From positions 434,001 through 498,000 of the forward strand of contig NZ_JARNTX010000003.1 in the NCBI RefSeq assembly GCF_029433095.1: a stretch of DNA of 64,000 nt, read 5' to 3'. Position 1 is the first letter of the stretch. Each line of letters opens with the position of its first letter. The translations under genes were made by a program, and so were the position numbers. Source of the DNA: Hymenobacter sp. YC55 (GTDB lineage: Bacteria > Bacteroidota > Bacteroidia > Cytophagales > Hymenobacteraceae). Under the pieces are notes generated by a model. The model was not told the origin of the DNA, ran no database searches, and was given only the letters and a program-made list of their open reading frames with translations. Shown piece by piece: positions 17,518-27,272 of this stretch.

Positions 17518-19176
17518 GTGAACCTTGTTTCCTCGAAGAAAGTGTTGTTAATCGCCAGCGGTGATTTGCGACTCGCGGCCAACCAGAACTGCTGGGCAGC
17601 GCAATACGCCATGGAAGGCCAGTTGGGAGCCGCTATTGCCCGGCAGGGCTGGACGGTGAAGCGGGCCCACACCTACGACTTAGAAAAGCAACACGGCTTC
17701 ATCGACTCGCAGAAGATGGGCATGGAGGTGTTCCGTAGCATCGACCCGCAACAGCCACTCATCGTGGCCGAAAGCGTGTGGCAGTATTCGCACCACGTGC
17801 TGGCCGGCCTCACCACCCACCAAGGCCCCATCCTGACGGTGGCCAACTGGAGCGGGCAATGGCCCGGCCTGGTAGGCATGCTGAACTTGAACGGCTGCCT
17901 CACCAAAGCTGGCGTGGCCTACAGTACCTTGTGGAGCGAAGATTTCACCGATGCTTTCTTTGAAAACAGCTTGCAGCAATGGCTAACCGAAGGCCGCATC
18001 ACCCACGACCATAGCCACGTCAAGAGTTTTTCCGGCGTGACGTTGCCTTCGGCGGATGAGCTGATTGGCCGCACGTTCGGCCAGAAATTCCGGCAGAACA
18101 AGGTCATCATGGGCGTATTCGACGAAGGGTGCATGGGCATGTACAACGCCATTGTGCCCGACGAGCTGCTGCACCCCACGGGCGTGTTCAAGGAGCGCCT
18201 CAGCCAGGCCACGCTCTACGCCGCCATGCGCGACGTAACCGACAGCGAAGCCCACACCGTGCTCGACTGGCTGCTAGCCAAGCGCATGAAATTTAATTGG
18301 GGCAGCAACGAAGCAACCCAACTCACCCGCGCCCAAACCCTGGAACAGTGCAAGATGTACATTGCCGCCGTGCGTATTGCCGCCGAGTTCGGCTGCGACA
18401 CCATTGGCATCCAGTATCAGCAGGGCCTCAAGGATTTAACCGTAGCTAGCGACCTGGTAGAAGGCTTGCTCAACAACACCGAGCGGCCCCCCGTCTTCTC
18501 GAAAACTGGCGAGGAACTGTACCCCGGCCAGGCGCTGCCGCACTTCAACGAAGTGGATGAGTGCGCCGGCCTCGATGCGCTGCTTACCTACCGCTTGTGG
18601 AACGAGCTGGGCTTGTCGGGTGAGACGACGCTGCACGATTTGCGTTGGGGCCAGTCGTTTGACACCGGCGAGGGCGAGGAATTTGTGTGGGTGTTCCTGA
18701 TTTCGGGCGCCGCGCCGCCGGCCCACTTTATTGGGGGCTACGAGGGCGCCGTTAGTGAGCGGCAGCCGCCCATGTATTTCCGCTTGGGTGGGGGTAGCCT
18801 GAAGGGAATTAGCCGGCCGGGTTCACTGGTTTGGAGCCGGATTTACGTGATGAACAACAAGTTGCACTGCGACTTGGGCGTGGGCGAAGCCGTAGCGCTG
18901 CCCCCGGCCGAAACCGAGCGCCGCTGGCAGGAAACCACGCCGGAGTGGCCCATTATGCACGCCGTCTTGCGGGGCGTGAGCCGCAACCAGATGATGGCCC
19001 GCCACAAAGCCAACCACATCCAAGTGGTGTACACGCCCTACGAAGCCAAGGCGCATCAGGCCTGCCGCATCAAGGCGGCGGCCCTCGCCGAACTCGGCGT
19101 GGAAGTGCACTTCTGCGGCGAAGTAGCCGGCATTACGGCCCCGATTATGCAGGCCCAAGCTGTGTTGCCCGGCTAA
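17518..19176 (+). CDS. L-fucose/L-arabinose isomerase superfamily protein
   Basis: The protein has 552 aa and no signal peptide, so it is cytoplasmic. The best start is GTG at 17518 (MNLVSSKKVLLIASGDLRL), since no upstream ATG fits. The layout resembles the fucose/arabinose isomerase fold: an N-terminal Rossmann-like region (PLIVAESVWQYSHHVLAGL, GPILTVANWSGQWPGLVGML), a middle region with FDEGCMGMYNAI and IGIQYQQGLKDL, and a C-terminal beta-rich domain (RLGGGSLKGISRPGSLVWSR). Such enzymes convert an aldose to a ketose with a divalent metal; I did not identify the metal ligands with certainty. It is the first gene of the SusCD operon, 52 bp before susC, which suggests it acts on the imported sugar. 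Confidence 0.7.
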   Translation: MNLVSSKKVLLIASGDLRLAANQNCWAAQYAMEGQLGAAIARQGWTVKRAHTYDLEKQHGFIDSQKMGMEVFRSIDPQQPLIVAESVWQYSHHVLAGLTTHQGPILTVANWSGQWPGLVGMLNLNGCLTKAGVAYSTLWSEDFTDAFFENSLQQWLTEGRITHDHSHVKSFSGVTLPSADELIGRTFGQKFRQNKVIMGVFDEGCMGMYNAIVPDELLHPTGVFKERLSQATLYAAMRDVTDSEAHTVLDWLLAKRMKFNWGSNEATQLTRAQTLEQCKMYIAAVRIAAEFGCDTIGIQYQQGLKDLTVASDLVEGLLNNTERPPVFSKTGEELYPGQALPHFNEVDECAGLDALLTYRLWNELGLSGETTLHDLRWGQSFDTGEGEEFVWVFLISGAAPPAHFIGGYEGAVSERQPPMYFRLGGGSLKGISRPGSLVWSRIYVMNNKLHCDLGVGEAVALPPAETERRWQETTPEWPIMHAVLRGVSRNQMMARHKANHIQVVYTPYEAKAHQACRIKAAALAELGVEVHFCGEVAGITAPIMQAQAVLPG

Positions 19177-19228
19177 GCTCTTCGTTGACTTCCCACCTAT
19201 TGACCCCTCCCGTTTCCAAATCCCCCCT

Positions 19229-22222
19229 ATGAAACCATTTATCCCCATTCTGGCGGCTTCCACGCTGCTAGTCAGCGCCGCCCAGGCGCAAACCCGCTCC
19301 ATCACGGGCCAGGTGCTCGGTGGCGATAAAGCCGAAGTGCTGCCCGGCGTGACGGTGCTGGTAAAAGGCACCACCAACGGCAGCAGCACCGATACCGAAG
19401 GCCGCTTTACCCTGCAAGTGCCCGACAAGCAGGACGTCACACTGGTCGTTTCTTACTTGGGCTATAAAAGCCAGGAATTGCTGGTAAAGCCCGACCAAAC
19501 CCGGCTGGAAGTGCGCTTGTCGCCGGAGTCGGCGGCGCTCGACGACGTGGTGGTGATTGGCTACGGGTCGGTGCGCAAGCGCGACCTGACGGGGGCCGTC
19601 GTATCGGTGAAAGGGGAGGAGGTAACCAAGCTGCCCGTCACGACGGTGACAGAAGCGTTGCAAGGCAAGATTCCGGGCGCTGATATTACCCGCAGTAACG
19701 GGTACGCGGGGCAAGGTTCTTCGATTCGTATTCGTGGCAACCGTTCCATTGCCAACCCTGGCTCTTCCAACAACGTGCTCTACATCGTGGACGGGGTGCA
19801 GAACGTCAACGCCTCCGACATCGACCCGAACGATGTGCAAAGCATTGAGGTGCTGAAAGATGCTTCCTCGACGGCCATTTACGGTTCGCGCGGGGCCAAC
19901 GGCGTGGTGATTATCACCACCAAACGCGGCAGCACCGGCAAGCCCAAAATCAACTTCAACGCCTACACCGGCGTAACCAAAGTGGCCGGCTACGGCGAGT
20001 ACTTGAGCGGGCCGCAGTGGATAGATTTCCGCCGCGAGGCGTTCCGCGCCGCCGGCACCTGGAACAGCCCCGCCGACGACGCGGTGGCCTTCAACCCCGC
20101 GCAGCGCGAAGCCATTGCCAACGAGCAATACCTGAACTGGCCCGACCAAGTGCTGCACAACGGCATGCAGCAAAACTACCAAGTGGGCCTTACGGGCGGC
20201 TCCGAGAACACCAAGGTGTACTTCTCGCTGGGCTACTACGACGAAAAAGGCTTGCTCAAGCTGGATCGTTTCAAGCGCTACACCACCCGCGCCAACATCG
20301 ACCAAACGGTGAACAAGTGGCTGAAAGTGGGCGTGCAGAGCCAGCTGGCGTACATCAACAATGACATCCGCCGCGACCCACTCAACCTGGCTTCGCAGGC
20401 CATTCCGCTGGGGCGCGTGTATGACGACGAGGGCAAGCTGAACTACAACCTGCTGGGCGGCACCCAAATCAACCCGCTGGCCGACGAGCAGCCCGGGGCC
20501 TACCAGCGCAACAACAAAACCAACCGCCTCACCGCCGCGGCCTACGTGGAGCTGACGCCCCTCGAAGGATTGAGCTTGCGCTCCACCTTCGCGGCCAACT
20601 ATTCCACCTCGGAGCTAGGCAACTTCTACGGCCGCAACACCATTGACGGGCGCGGGGCCAACTCGCAGTCTTCGATTACCAACAACCAAAGCCGCAACCT
20701 GAGTTGGGAAAACGTGCTGACGTACCGCAAGGACATCGGCGACCATTCGCTCACGCTTACCGGGGTAGCCAGCGACCTGATTTTCAATAATACCAACAGC
20801 TTTGCGCAAGGTCAAAACCAGGTACTGCCTTCGCAGTCGTTCTACAACCTAGGGGCCGCCAACCAGAACATATTCATAGGCTCAGGCTTTTCGCGCAACA
20901 ATCTGGTGTCCTTTGCCGGCCGCATCAACTACAGTTGGAAAGGGCGTTACCTGTTAACGTTTACCAACCGTGCCGACGGTTCCTCTAAGCTGGCGCCGGG
21001 CAACAAATGGGCGTATTTCCCATCAGCGGCCATTGGCTGGCGCATCATCGAGGAATCGTTTATGCAGAATGCCAAGTTCCTGACCGAGTTGAAGCTGCGC
21101 GGCAGTTACGGGGTGTCGGGCAACGACGGAATTGCGGCGTACGCCACCCAAAACTCGCTCACGAACACGCCTTTTGCCTTTACTGACGCCAACGCCACCC
21201 CCACCTACACGATTTCGCCGCTTATTGGCAACGCGGAGCTAGGTTGGGAGAAAACCTACACCACCGACATCGGGGTGGACTTCGGCATGTTCGACAACCG
21301 CCTGACCGGCACCGTCGACTACTACGACGCGCAGACCAAGGATCTGATTTTCCCGTACACGCAGCCCGCGTTTACGGGCGTGGCCACGGTCAACCGCAAC
21401 ATCGGCCGCACCCGCAACAAGGGCGTAGAGGTGTCGCTGACTTCGCAAAACCTGCGCGGCGACAACCTGACGTGGTCGACTACGCTGACCTACGCCCGCA
21501 ACCGGGAAACCATTGTGGAGCTGCCCACCGGCGACGTCATTGCCACCGATTACCGCAACTCGCTGATCGTGGGCCAGCCGGCCCAGGTGTACTACGACTA
21601 CAAAAAGATTGGCATCTGGCAGCTAGGCGAGGAAACCGAAGCCGCCTCCTACGGGACGCCCGGCCAATTCCTGCCCGGCGACATCAAGGTGGCCGACCTG
21701 TCAGGCCCGGATGGCGTACCCGACGGCAAAATCACGGCGGCCGACCGCACCGTTATTGGCTCGCGGGTGCCGAAGTGGACCGGTGGCCTAAGCAACGACG
21801 TGCGCTACAAAGGCTTTGATTTGAACGTCCTGCTGGTGGCCCGCGTGGGGCAGTGGATCAGCTCCGACTACTACGCCAAGTTCAACCGAAGCGGCAACAA
21901 CAACAACGCCATTGTAGACTACTGGACGCCCGAAAATCCCACCAACGACTACCCTCGTCCGCACTCCACCCGCGCGCTGAGCTACGTCACTACTCTCACC
22001 GAGCGCGAAGCTTCGTGGGCTAAAGTGCGCAACGTGACCTTGGGCTATACCCTGCCGAAGAGCTTGGTAAGCAAGGGCAAAATCGACAACGTGCGGGTGT
22101 ACGTGTCGGGCCGCAACCTCTACACCTTCAGCAACCTCGATGATTTCGACCCCGAGGGGGAAGGCGTTGTGGACCAGCCGCTGAACCGCGCCTACGTGGT
22201 AGGCCTGAACGTGGGCTTCTAA
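19229..22222 (+). CDS. susC: SusC/RagA TonB-dependent outer-membrane transporter
   Basis: The protein has 997 aa with a signal peptide (MKPFIPILAASTLLVSAAQAQ). A carboxypeptidase-regulatory-like domain covers about 24-105 (SITGQVLGGDKAEVLPGVTVLVKGT). The plug begins with LDDVVVIGYGSVRKRDLTGAV and contains SRGANGVVIITTKRG, followed by a beta-barrel to the C-terminal GLNVGF. There is no STN domain, so sigma-factor signalling through this receptor is unlikely. It pairs with the SusD gene 15 bp downstream to import oligosaccharides across the outer membrane using TonB energy. This is the only SusCD pair in the window and so defines the core of the locus. Confidence 0.97.
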   Translation: MKPFIPILAASTLLVSAAQAQTRSITGQVLGGDKAEVLPGVTVLVKGTTNGSSTDTEGRFTLQVPDKQDVTLVVSYLGYKSQELLVKPDQTRLEVRLSPESAALDDVVVIGYGSVRKRDLTGAVVSVKGEEVTKLPVTTVTEALQGKIPGADITRSNGYAGQGSSIRIRGNRSIANPGSSNNVLYIVDGVQNVNASDIDPNDVQSIEVLKDASSTAIYGSRGANGVVIITTKRGSTGKPKINFNAYTGVTKVAGYGEYLSGPQWIDFRREAFRAAGTWNSPADDAVAFNPAQREAIANEQYLNWPDQVLHNGMQQNYQVGLTGGSENTKVYFSLGYYDEKGLLKLDRFKRYTTRANIDQTVNKWLKVGVQSQLAYINNDIRRDPLNLASQAIPLGRVYDDEGKLNYNLLGGTQINPLADEQPGAYQRNNKTNRLTAAAYVELTPLEGLSLRSTFAANYSTSELGNFYGRNTIDGRGANSQSSITNNQSRNLSWENVLTYRKDIGDHSLTLTGVASDLIFNNTNSFAQGQNQVLPSQSFYNLGAANQNIFIGSGFSRNNLVSFAGRINYSWKGRYLLTFTNRADGSSKLAPGNKWAYFPSAAIGWRIIEESFMQNAKFLTELKLRGSYGVSGNDGIAAYATQNSLTNTPFAFTDANATPTYTISPLIGNAELGWEKTYTTDIGVDFGMFDNRLTGTVDYYDAQTKDLIFPYTQPAFTGVATVNRNIGRTRNKGVEVSLTSQNLRGDNLTWSTTLTYARNRETIVELPTGDVIATDYRNSLIVGQPAQVYYDYKKIGIWQLGEETEAASYGTPGQFLPGDIKVADLSGPDGVPDGKITAADRTVIGSRVPKWTGGLSNDVRYKGFDLNVLLVARVGQWISSDYYAKFNRSGNNNNAIVDYWTPENPTNDYPRPHSTRALSYVTTLTEREASWAKVRNVTLGYTLPKSLVSKGKIDNVRVYVSGRNLYTFSNLDDFDPEGEGVVDQPLNRAYVVGLNVGF

Positions 22223-22237
22223 TTCGACCAGACCATC

Positions 22238-23977
22238 ATGTATAAGAAAATCCGCCCCCTAACGTTTGCCGTGTTGGCGCTGGCTGCTTCCGCTTGCCAA
22301 GAGCAACTCGAAGAATTCAACCCGAGCGGTGCCACCGCCGAGGCCGTCTTTACCACCCCCGAAGGCTTTGAAACTGCCATCACCGGCGCCTACACCTACA
22401 ACCGCACCATCTACGGCAAGGAGTCGGGCTACGCGCTGCTGGAAATGGGCACCGACATCTGGACCAATGCCGAAAGTAACGGTGCCACGGCCGTAGCCGG
22501 CGTCAGCCCGCAGCCGCCGTTGGTGAACTACCAGGGCCTGAATACCGACAACCTGTGGGTGAGAAACAACTTGTGGCAGCCCTGCTACGCCGGTATCAAC
22601 CTAGTGAATCAGGCCCTACAAACCATTAATACGGCCGGGCTGAGTACAGCGCGCCGCGCTTCGGCTGAGGCGGAGTTGCGCTTCATGCGCGCTTGGTACT
22701 ACTACCATTTGGTGGAAAGCTTTGGGCCGGTGCCGCTGCGCCTCGAGCCCACCAGCGGCGTGGTGGCTACGGCCACCCGCGCTTCGGTGGAAGAGGTGTA
22801 CGCCCAGATTCTAACTGATGTGGACTTTGCCGTAGCCAACCTGCCCGTGACGCTGGCGCAGTATCCGGCCCCGGCCACGGCCACCGACTACGGCCGCATC
22901 ACGCGGCCCGCGGCCGAAGCGTTTGCCGCCAAAGCGTATCTGTCGAGCGGGCAGTACCAGAAAGCGGCCAACTTCGCCCGCAAGGTCACGACGGCCTATA
23001 CCGGGCAGGGTATCCGGCTGGTAGCCAACTACGCCGACCTCTGGAACATCACCAACCAGCGCAACTCCGAGGTGCTGTGGGCGGTGAACTACTCCACCAA
23101 TCTGACCTTCAACGCGGGCAGCAACACGGCGCACCAGTGGTTTTTGATGAAGTACGACGACCAGCCCGGCATGACGCGCGACGTAGCCAACGGCCTGCCG
23201 GGTGTGCGCTACATGCCCACGCGCTTCCTACTCAACCTCTACAACGAGCAAAACGACGCCCGCTACTTAGGGTCGTTCAAGCAAGCCTGGATTGCCAACA
23301 ACGCCGCCAACATTCCGCGCTGGTCGGCGGCCGAAGTAGCCCAAAATGCCGCCTTAGCGCCGCTGCTCAACCAGCCCAAGTTCACGGTTGGCGACACCGC
23401 GGTGTTCACCACCAAGCGCAGCATCGATGATTTCCAGCAGCGCTACACCCGCCGCTACCGCTACAAGGTGTACGACATCGACGACCTCTACAACGCCAAC
23501 GGCTCGTTGAAAGGCGAACGGCGCTACTACCCCTCGTTGCGCAAGTTCGACGACCCCACCCGCGCCACCGCCACCGTAACGGAAAGCTCCCGCGACGCCT
23601 TCATGCTGCGCTTGGGCGACATCGTCCTCATCGGGGCCGAAGCGCAGGTTCGCCTCGGCAAAGCCGATTCGGCTGCTTACTACGTGAACCTGGTGCGCAC
23701 CCGCGCCGCCCTGCCCGGCCGCACCAACGCCATGCAAGTAACTGCCAGCCAAATGACCCTGGACTTTGTGCTCGACGAGCGGGCCCGCGAGCTGGCCGGC
23801 GAGCAAGTGCGCTGGCTGGACCTAAAACGCACCGGCAAACTTGCCGAGCGGGTCCGCCTCTACAACCCCGACGCCCGGACCAGCATCCAGGATTTCCACG
23901 CGCTACGCCCCATTCCGCAGAGCGACCTAGATGCCGTGACCAACAAGGCCGAGTTCCTGCAAAACCCGGGGTACTAA
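22238..23977 (+). CDS. susD: SusD/RagB glycan-binding lipoprotein
   Basis: The protein has 579 aa. The lipobox is ASAC with the acylated cysteine at C20, so it is a surface lipoprotein. The helical TPR scaffold typical of SusD is visible: SAEAELRFMRAWYYYHLVESFGPVPL, then RITRPAAEAFAAKAYLSSGQY, and a C-terminal block with LDFVLDERARELAGEQVRWLDLKRTGKL. It binds the glycan and closes as a lid over the SusC partner, whose gene ends 15 bp before it. No separate SusE/SusF-like surface binding protein follows. Confidence 0.97.
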   Translation: MYKKIRPLTFAVLALAASACQEQLEEFNPSGATAEAVFTTPEGFETAITGAYTYNRTIYGKESGYALLEMGTDIWTNAESNGATAVAGVSPQPPLVNYQGLNTDNLWVRNNLWQPCYAGINLVNQALQTINTAGLSTARRASAEAELRFMRAWYYYHLVESFGPVPLRLEPTSGVVATATRASVEEVYAQILTDVDFAVANLPVTLAQYPAPATATDYGRITRPAAEAFAAKAYLSSGQYQKAANFARKVTTAYTGQGIRLVANYADLWNITNQRNSEVLWAVNYSTNLTFNAGSNTAHQWFLMKYDDQPGMTRDVANGLPGVRYMPTRFLLNLYNEQNDARYLGSFKQAWIANNAANIPRWSAAEVAQNAALAPLLNQPKFTVGDTAVFTTKRSIDDFQQRYTRRYRYKVYDIDDLYNANGSLKGERRYYPSLRKFDDPTRATATVTESSRDAFMLRLGDIVLIGAEAQVRLGKADSAAYYVNLVRTRAALPGRTNAMQVTASQMTLDFVLDERARELAGEQVRWLDLKRTGKLAERVRLYNPDARTSIQDFHALRPIPQSDLDAVTNKAEFLQNPGY

Positions 23978-24034
23978 GTTCTGGCGGGCGCCTCATTTAC
24001 CGTTCCCTACAGCAATGACTAGCACTAAGCACAC

Positions 24035-25690
24035 ATGAACAAGCGCCTTCTTTTCCTTTCCGTTCTTGCTTCTACGGCCGCCCGACCAGCGCTGGCGCAG
24101 TACCCCAAGATTCCGCCGGAAGTGCAGGCCAAGGCTGATGCCGCCCTGGCCGAAGCCGAGAAACGCTCGGACGAAGCCTGGAAAAAGGCGCTGCCCATCA
24201 TTGAAGCCGAGGCCAAAGCCGGCAAGCCCTACGTGCCGTGGGCCGCGAAACCGTCGGATTTGCCGCAATCGAGCCGGCTGGCGTTTCCGGGCGCCGAAGG
24301 CGGCGGGGCGCACGTGTTTGGCGGGCAGGGCGGTAAGGTGTACGTGGTGAAGAGCCTGGCCGACAGCGGCCCCGGTACCTTGCGTGAGGCGTTGGAGCAG
24401 GGGGGAGCCCGCATTATCGTGTTCAATGTGGCGGGCATCATCAAGCTGCAAAACCCCATCATCATCCGGGCGCCCTACGTAACCATTGCGGGTCAAACCG
24501 CCCCCGGCGACGGTATCTGCGTAGCCGGCGAGTCCATCTGGATCAACACCCACGATGTGGTGGTGCGCTACCTGCGCTTCCGCCGCGGCGCCACCGACGT
24601 AGCCCGCCGCGACGACGGCTTGGGCGGCAACCCGGTGGGCAACATCATCATCGACCACGTGTCGGCGAGTTGGGGGCTGGATGAGAACATGTCCATCTAC
24701 CGGCACGTCTACCACAACCCCGAAACCGGTAAGGCCGACAAGCTGCCGACGGTGAACGTGACCATTCAGAATTCTATTTTTTCGGAAGGGCTGGATACCT
24801 ACAACCACGCGTTTGGGAGTACCATTGGGGGGCTTAACAGCTTGTTCACCCGCAACCTGTGGGCGAATAACATTGCCCGCAACCCCTCGGTGGGCATGTA
24901 CGGCGATTTCAACTTCGCCAACAACGTGGTGTTCAACTGGTGGAACCGCTCGGCCGATGGCGGCGACAACAAGTCGGAGTACAACTTCGTGAACAACTAC
25001 TACAAGCCCGGTCCCATCACGCCCGCCGGGGAGCCCATCAGCTACCGGATTCTAAAGCCCGAATCGGGCCGCGACAAAGACGCGAAAAACCTGTTCGGCA
25101 AGGCGTATGTGGCTGGCAACGTGGTAGCCGGCAACGCGAAAGTTACCCAAGACAATTGGGCTGGCGGCGTGCAGGTGGAAGGCGTGCCCGAAGCCGATAA
25201 AATTGTGGCTGCAATTAAAGCCGACAAGCCGTTCACGCTGCCTAACATGGGCACGGTGCTGTCCGCCCAAGAAGCCTACCAATACGTGCTGGCCAACGTC
25301 GGCTGCACGCTGCCCAAGCGCGACGCCGTGGATGCGCGCATCGTGGAGGACGTGCGCACCGGCAAAATCACCTACGCCAAGAACGCGCAACCCACCCCGC
25401 CAAGTCCCTACATCAAACGTCGCCTGCCCGCCGATTCCTACAAGCAAGGCATCATTACGGACCCCGCGCAGGTAGGAGGGTACCCCGTCTACCAGGGCAA
25501 GCCCTACGCCGACGCCGACAACGACGGCATGCCCGACGCATGGGAAAAAACGCACGGCCTGGACCCTAAAAACGCCGCCGACGCCACTCAGGACCGTGAC
25601 AAAGACGGCTACGCCAACATCGAAGAGTACCTCAACAGCGTGGTACCGTTGCAAAACGTGCGGCCCGCTGCCGGCAAAGCAAAGTCATAG
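24035..25690 (+). CDS. PL1 family pectate lyase with C-terminal calcium-binding-like repeat
   Basis: The protein has 551 aa and a signal peptide (cleavage near ALAQ). The parallel beta-helix shows PL1 features: FPGAEGGGAHVFGG, VVKSLADSGPGTLREALE, VTIAGQTAPGDGI and VVVRYLRFRRG, with IIIDHVSASWGLDENM corresponding to the conserved DHxSxSWxxDE region. It should cleave polygalacturonate by beta-elimination, giving unsaturated ends that the GH105 gene at 38403 could remove. Residues about 490-537 (DADNDGMPDAWE, DRDKDGYANIEEYL) look like thrombospondin type 3/EF-hand-like calcium repeats. A paralogous N-terminus lies at 1-117. Confidence 0.92.
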   Translation: MNKRLLFLSVLASTAARPALAQYPKIPPEVQAKADAALAEAEKRSDEAWKKALPIIEAEAKAGKPYVPWAAKPSDLPQSSRLAFPGAEGGGAHVFGGQGGKVYVVKSLADSGPGTLREALEQGGARIIVFNVAGIIKLQNPIIIRAPYVTIAGQTAPGDGICVAGESIWINTHDVVVRYLRFRRGATDVARRDDGLGGNPVGNIIIDHVSASWGLDENMSIYRHVYHNPETGKADKLPTVNVTIQNSIFSEGLDTYNHAFGSTIGGLNSLFTRNLWANNIARNPSVGMYGDFNFANNVVFNWWNRSADGGDNKSEYNFVNNYYKPGPITPAGEPISYRILKPESGRDKDAKNLFGKAYVAGNVVAGNAKVTQDNWAGGVQVEGVPEADKIVAAIKADKPFTLPNMGTVLSAQEAYQYVLANVGCTLPKRDAVDARIVEDVRTGKITYAKNAQPTPPSPYIKRRLPADSYKQGIITDPAQVGGYPVYQGKPYADADNDGMPDAWEKTHGLDPKNAADATQDRDKDGYANIEEYLNSVVPLQNVRPAAGKAKS

Positions 25691-25711
25691 CTGAAACCAT
25701 TTAAAAGGCCC

Positions 25712-25760
25712 TCATGCTTGATCTAGCATCCGCCTGCCGAAGCATGACGGCTTTTTAAGC
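25712..25760. terminator. Palindromic hairpin after PL1 gene, repeat-family member
   Basis: TCATGCTT at 25712-25719 pairs with AAGCATGA at 25740-25747, and a CGGCTTTTTA tail follows. The arms match the dispersed TCATGCT...AAGCATGA repeat seen elsewhere in the window. It may be a partial terminator within the operon or a processing site. Confidence 0.45.
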
Positions 25761-25786
25761 TTATCAGGAGCAATACCATCACGCAA

Positions 25787-27184
25787 ATGCCCATAAAGCC
25801 CCGCAATTTCTTCGTGCTTTTCCTGCTGGCATCGCTCACTGCGTGGGCGCCAGCCGTTGAGCCAACGGGCAAGCTGAAAGTAGCTTCCAACGGCCGGTAC
25901 TTGGCCACCGAAGCCGGCAAGCCGTTCTTCTGGCTCGGCGACACCGGCTGGCTGCTCTTCAACAAGCTTAAGCGCGAAGAAGCGGAAACCTACCTCGAAG
26001 ACCGGCGCAAAAAAGGCTTCAACGTCATTCAGGTGATGGTGCTGCACCAAGTGCCGAGCGCGAACGTGTATGGCGACTCGGCGCTGGTGCGTGGCAACGT
26101 GGCGCAGCCGCTGCTTACGCCCGGCAGCACTCCCACCGACGCCGCGCAGTACGACTTTTGGGACCATGTCGATTACATCATCGACCTAGCCGCCAAGAAA
26201 GGGCTGTACATGGGCCTCGTGCCGGTGTGGGGCACCAACGTGAAGGCCGGCAAAGTCAATCAGCTGCAAGCCAAAACCTACGCCACTTTCCTGGCCGAGC
26301 GCTATAAGAACCGGCCCAACATCATCTGGCTGAACGGCGGCGACATTGCCGGCTCGGACTCGCTGAAGGTGTGGAACACGATTGGCAGCACGCTCAAAGC
26401 CGTTGACCCCAACCACTTGGTGACGTACCACCCACGCGGCCGCACGCAGTCGTCGGATTGGTTTCACCAGGCGGCGTGGCTGGATTTCAATATGTACCAG
26501 TCGGGCCACCGGCGCTACGAGCAGGACACCTCCCGCAACGAGAAAAAGCTCTACGGCGAAGACAACTGGCGCTACCAACTAGTAGACAACAAGCTAACGC
26601 CCACCAAGCCTAGTATCGACGGTGAACCCTCCTACGAGGGCATTCCGCAGGGTCTGCACGACATCACGCAGCCCCGCTGGAACGATGCCGATGTGCGCCG
26701 CTACGGCTATTGGTCGGTGTTTGCGGGCGCGTTTGGTTACACCTACGGGCAGAACTCGGTGATGCAGATGCACAGTTCGTTCGACAAAGGCAGCGCCTAC
26801 GGCTCTTCGGAGTTGTGGTCGTCGGCCATCAACGCGCCGGGCGCGGCCCAAATGGTGCACCTCAAGAACCTGATGCTTTCCCGGCCCTTCTTCGAGCGGG
26901 TACCCGACCAGTCGTTGATTGCCGGGGAAGTGGGGGAGAAGTACAACCGCCTGTTCGGTACCCGGGGCAAGAACTACGCGTTCGTGTACACTTACAACGG
27001 CCGCAACATCAAGGTGAACCACGGCAAAATCAGCGGGGCCAAGGTGAAAGCTTCCTGGTTTAGTCCGCGCGACGGCAAAACCACCGCCATCGGCACCTTC
27101 CCCAACAAAGGCATCCAAGACTTCAACCCGCCCGGCGAGGTGAAGAATGGCAACGATTGGGTGTTGATTCTGGATACTGTGTAG
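25787..27184 (+). CDS. GH140 (DUF4038) apiosidase-like glycoside hydrolase
   Basis: The protein has 465 aa with a signal peptide (MPIKPRNFFVLFLLASLTAW). The DUF4038 TIM barrel starts at RYLATEAGKPFFWLGDTGWLLF. The likely acid/base is D186 (WLNGGDIAG) and the nucleophile E280 (SIDGEPSYEG), close in position and motif to the residues known in the founding GH140 apiosidase of Bacteroides thetaiotaomicron (BT1012). That enzyme releases RG-II side chains by cutting apiose from the galacturonan backbone. This gene is one of the strongest pointers to RG-II as a substrate. It lies in the core operon 96 bp after PL1. Confidence 0.88.
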   Translation: MPIKPRNFFVLFLLASLTAWAPAVEPTGKLKVASNGRYLATEAGKPFFWLGDTGWLLFNKLKREEAETYLEDRRKKGFNVIQVMVLHQVPSANVYGDSALVRGNVAQPLLTPGSTPTDAAQYDFWDHVDYIIDLAAKKGLYMGLVPVWGTNVKAGKVNQLQAKTYATFLAERYKNRPNIIWLNGGDIAGSDSLKVWNTIGSTLKAVDPNHLVTYHPRGRTQSSDWFHQAAWLDFNMYQSGHRRYEQDTSRNEKKLYGEDNWRYQLVDNKLTPTKPSIDGEPSYEGIPQGLHDITQPRWNDADVRRYGYWSVFAGAFGYTYGQNSVMQMHSSFDKGSAYGSSELWSSAINAPGAAQMVHLKNLMLSRPFFERVPDQSLIAGEVGEKYNRLFGTRGKNYAFVYTYNGRNIKVNHGKISGAKVKASWFSPRDGKTTAIGTFPNKGIQDFNPPGEVKNGNDWVLILDTV

Positions 27185-27213
27185 CGCTTACTGAACCTAT
27201 AAAACGAAAGAAC

Positions 27214-27250
27214 GTCATGCGGAGGCGGAGCCGATGCATGGCGTGACAGT
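27214..27250. repeat. Degenerate copy of the dispersed palindromic repeat
   Basis: GTCATGC at 27214-27220 and GCATGGCGTGAC ending near 27247 form an imperfect inverted repeat in the gap between GH140 and GH43. The arms resemble the repeat consensus described in the findings, but with several changes. Confidence 0.3.
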
Positions 27251-27272
27251 CTAGCGTTTCTGAAAAAAATCA

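Noticed and set aside
17373..17564. Possible small gene before the isomerase-like gene
   Set aside because: It overlaps the isomerase start in another frame, and its sequence lacks any recognisable pattern; the region fits a regulatory gap better.
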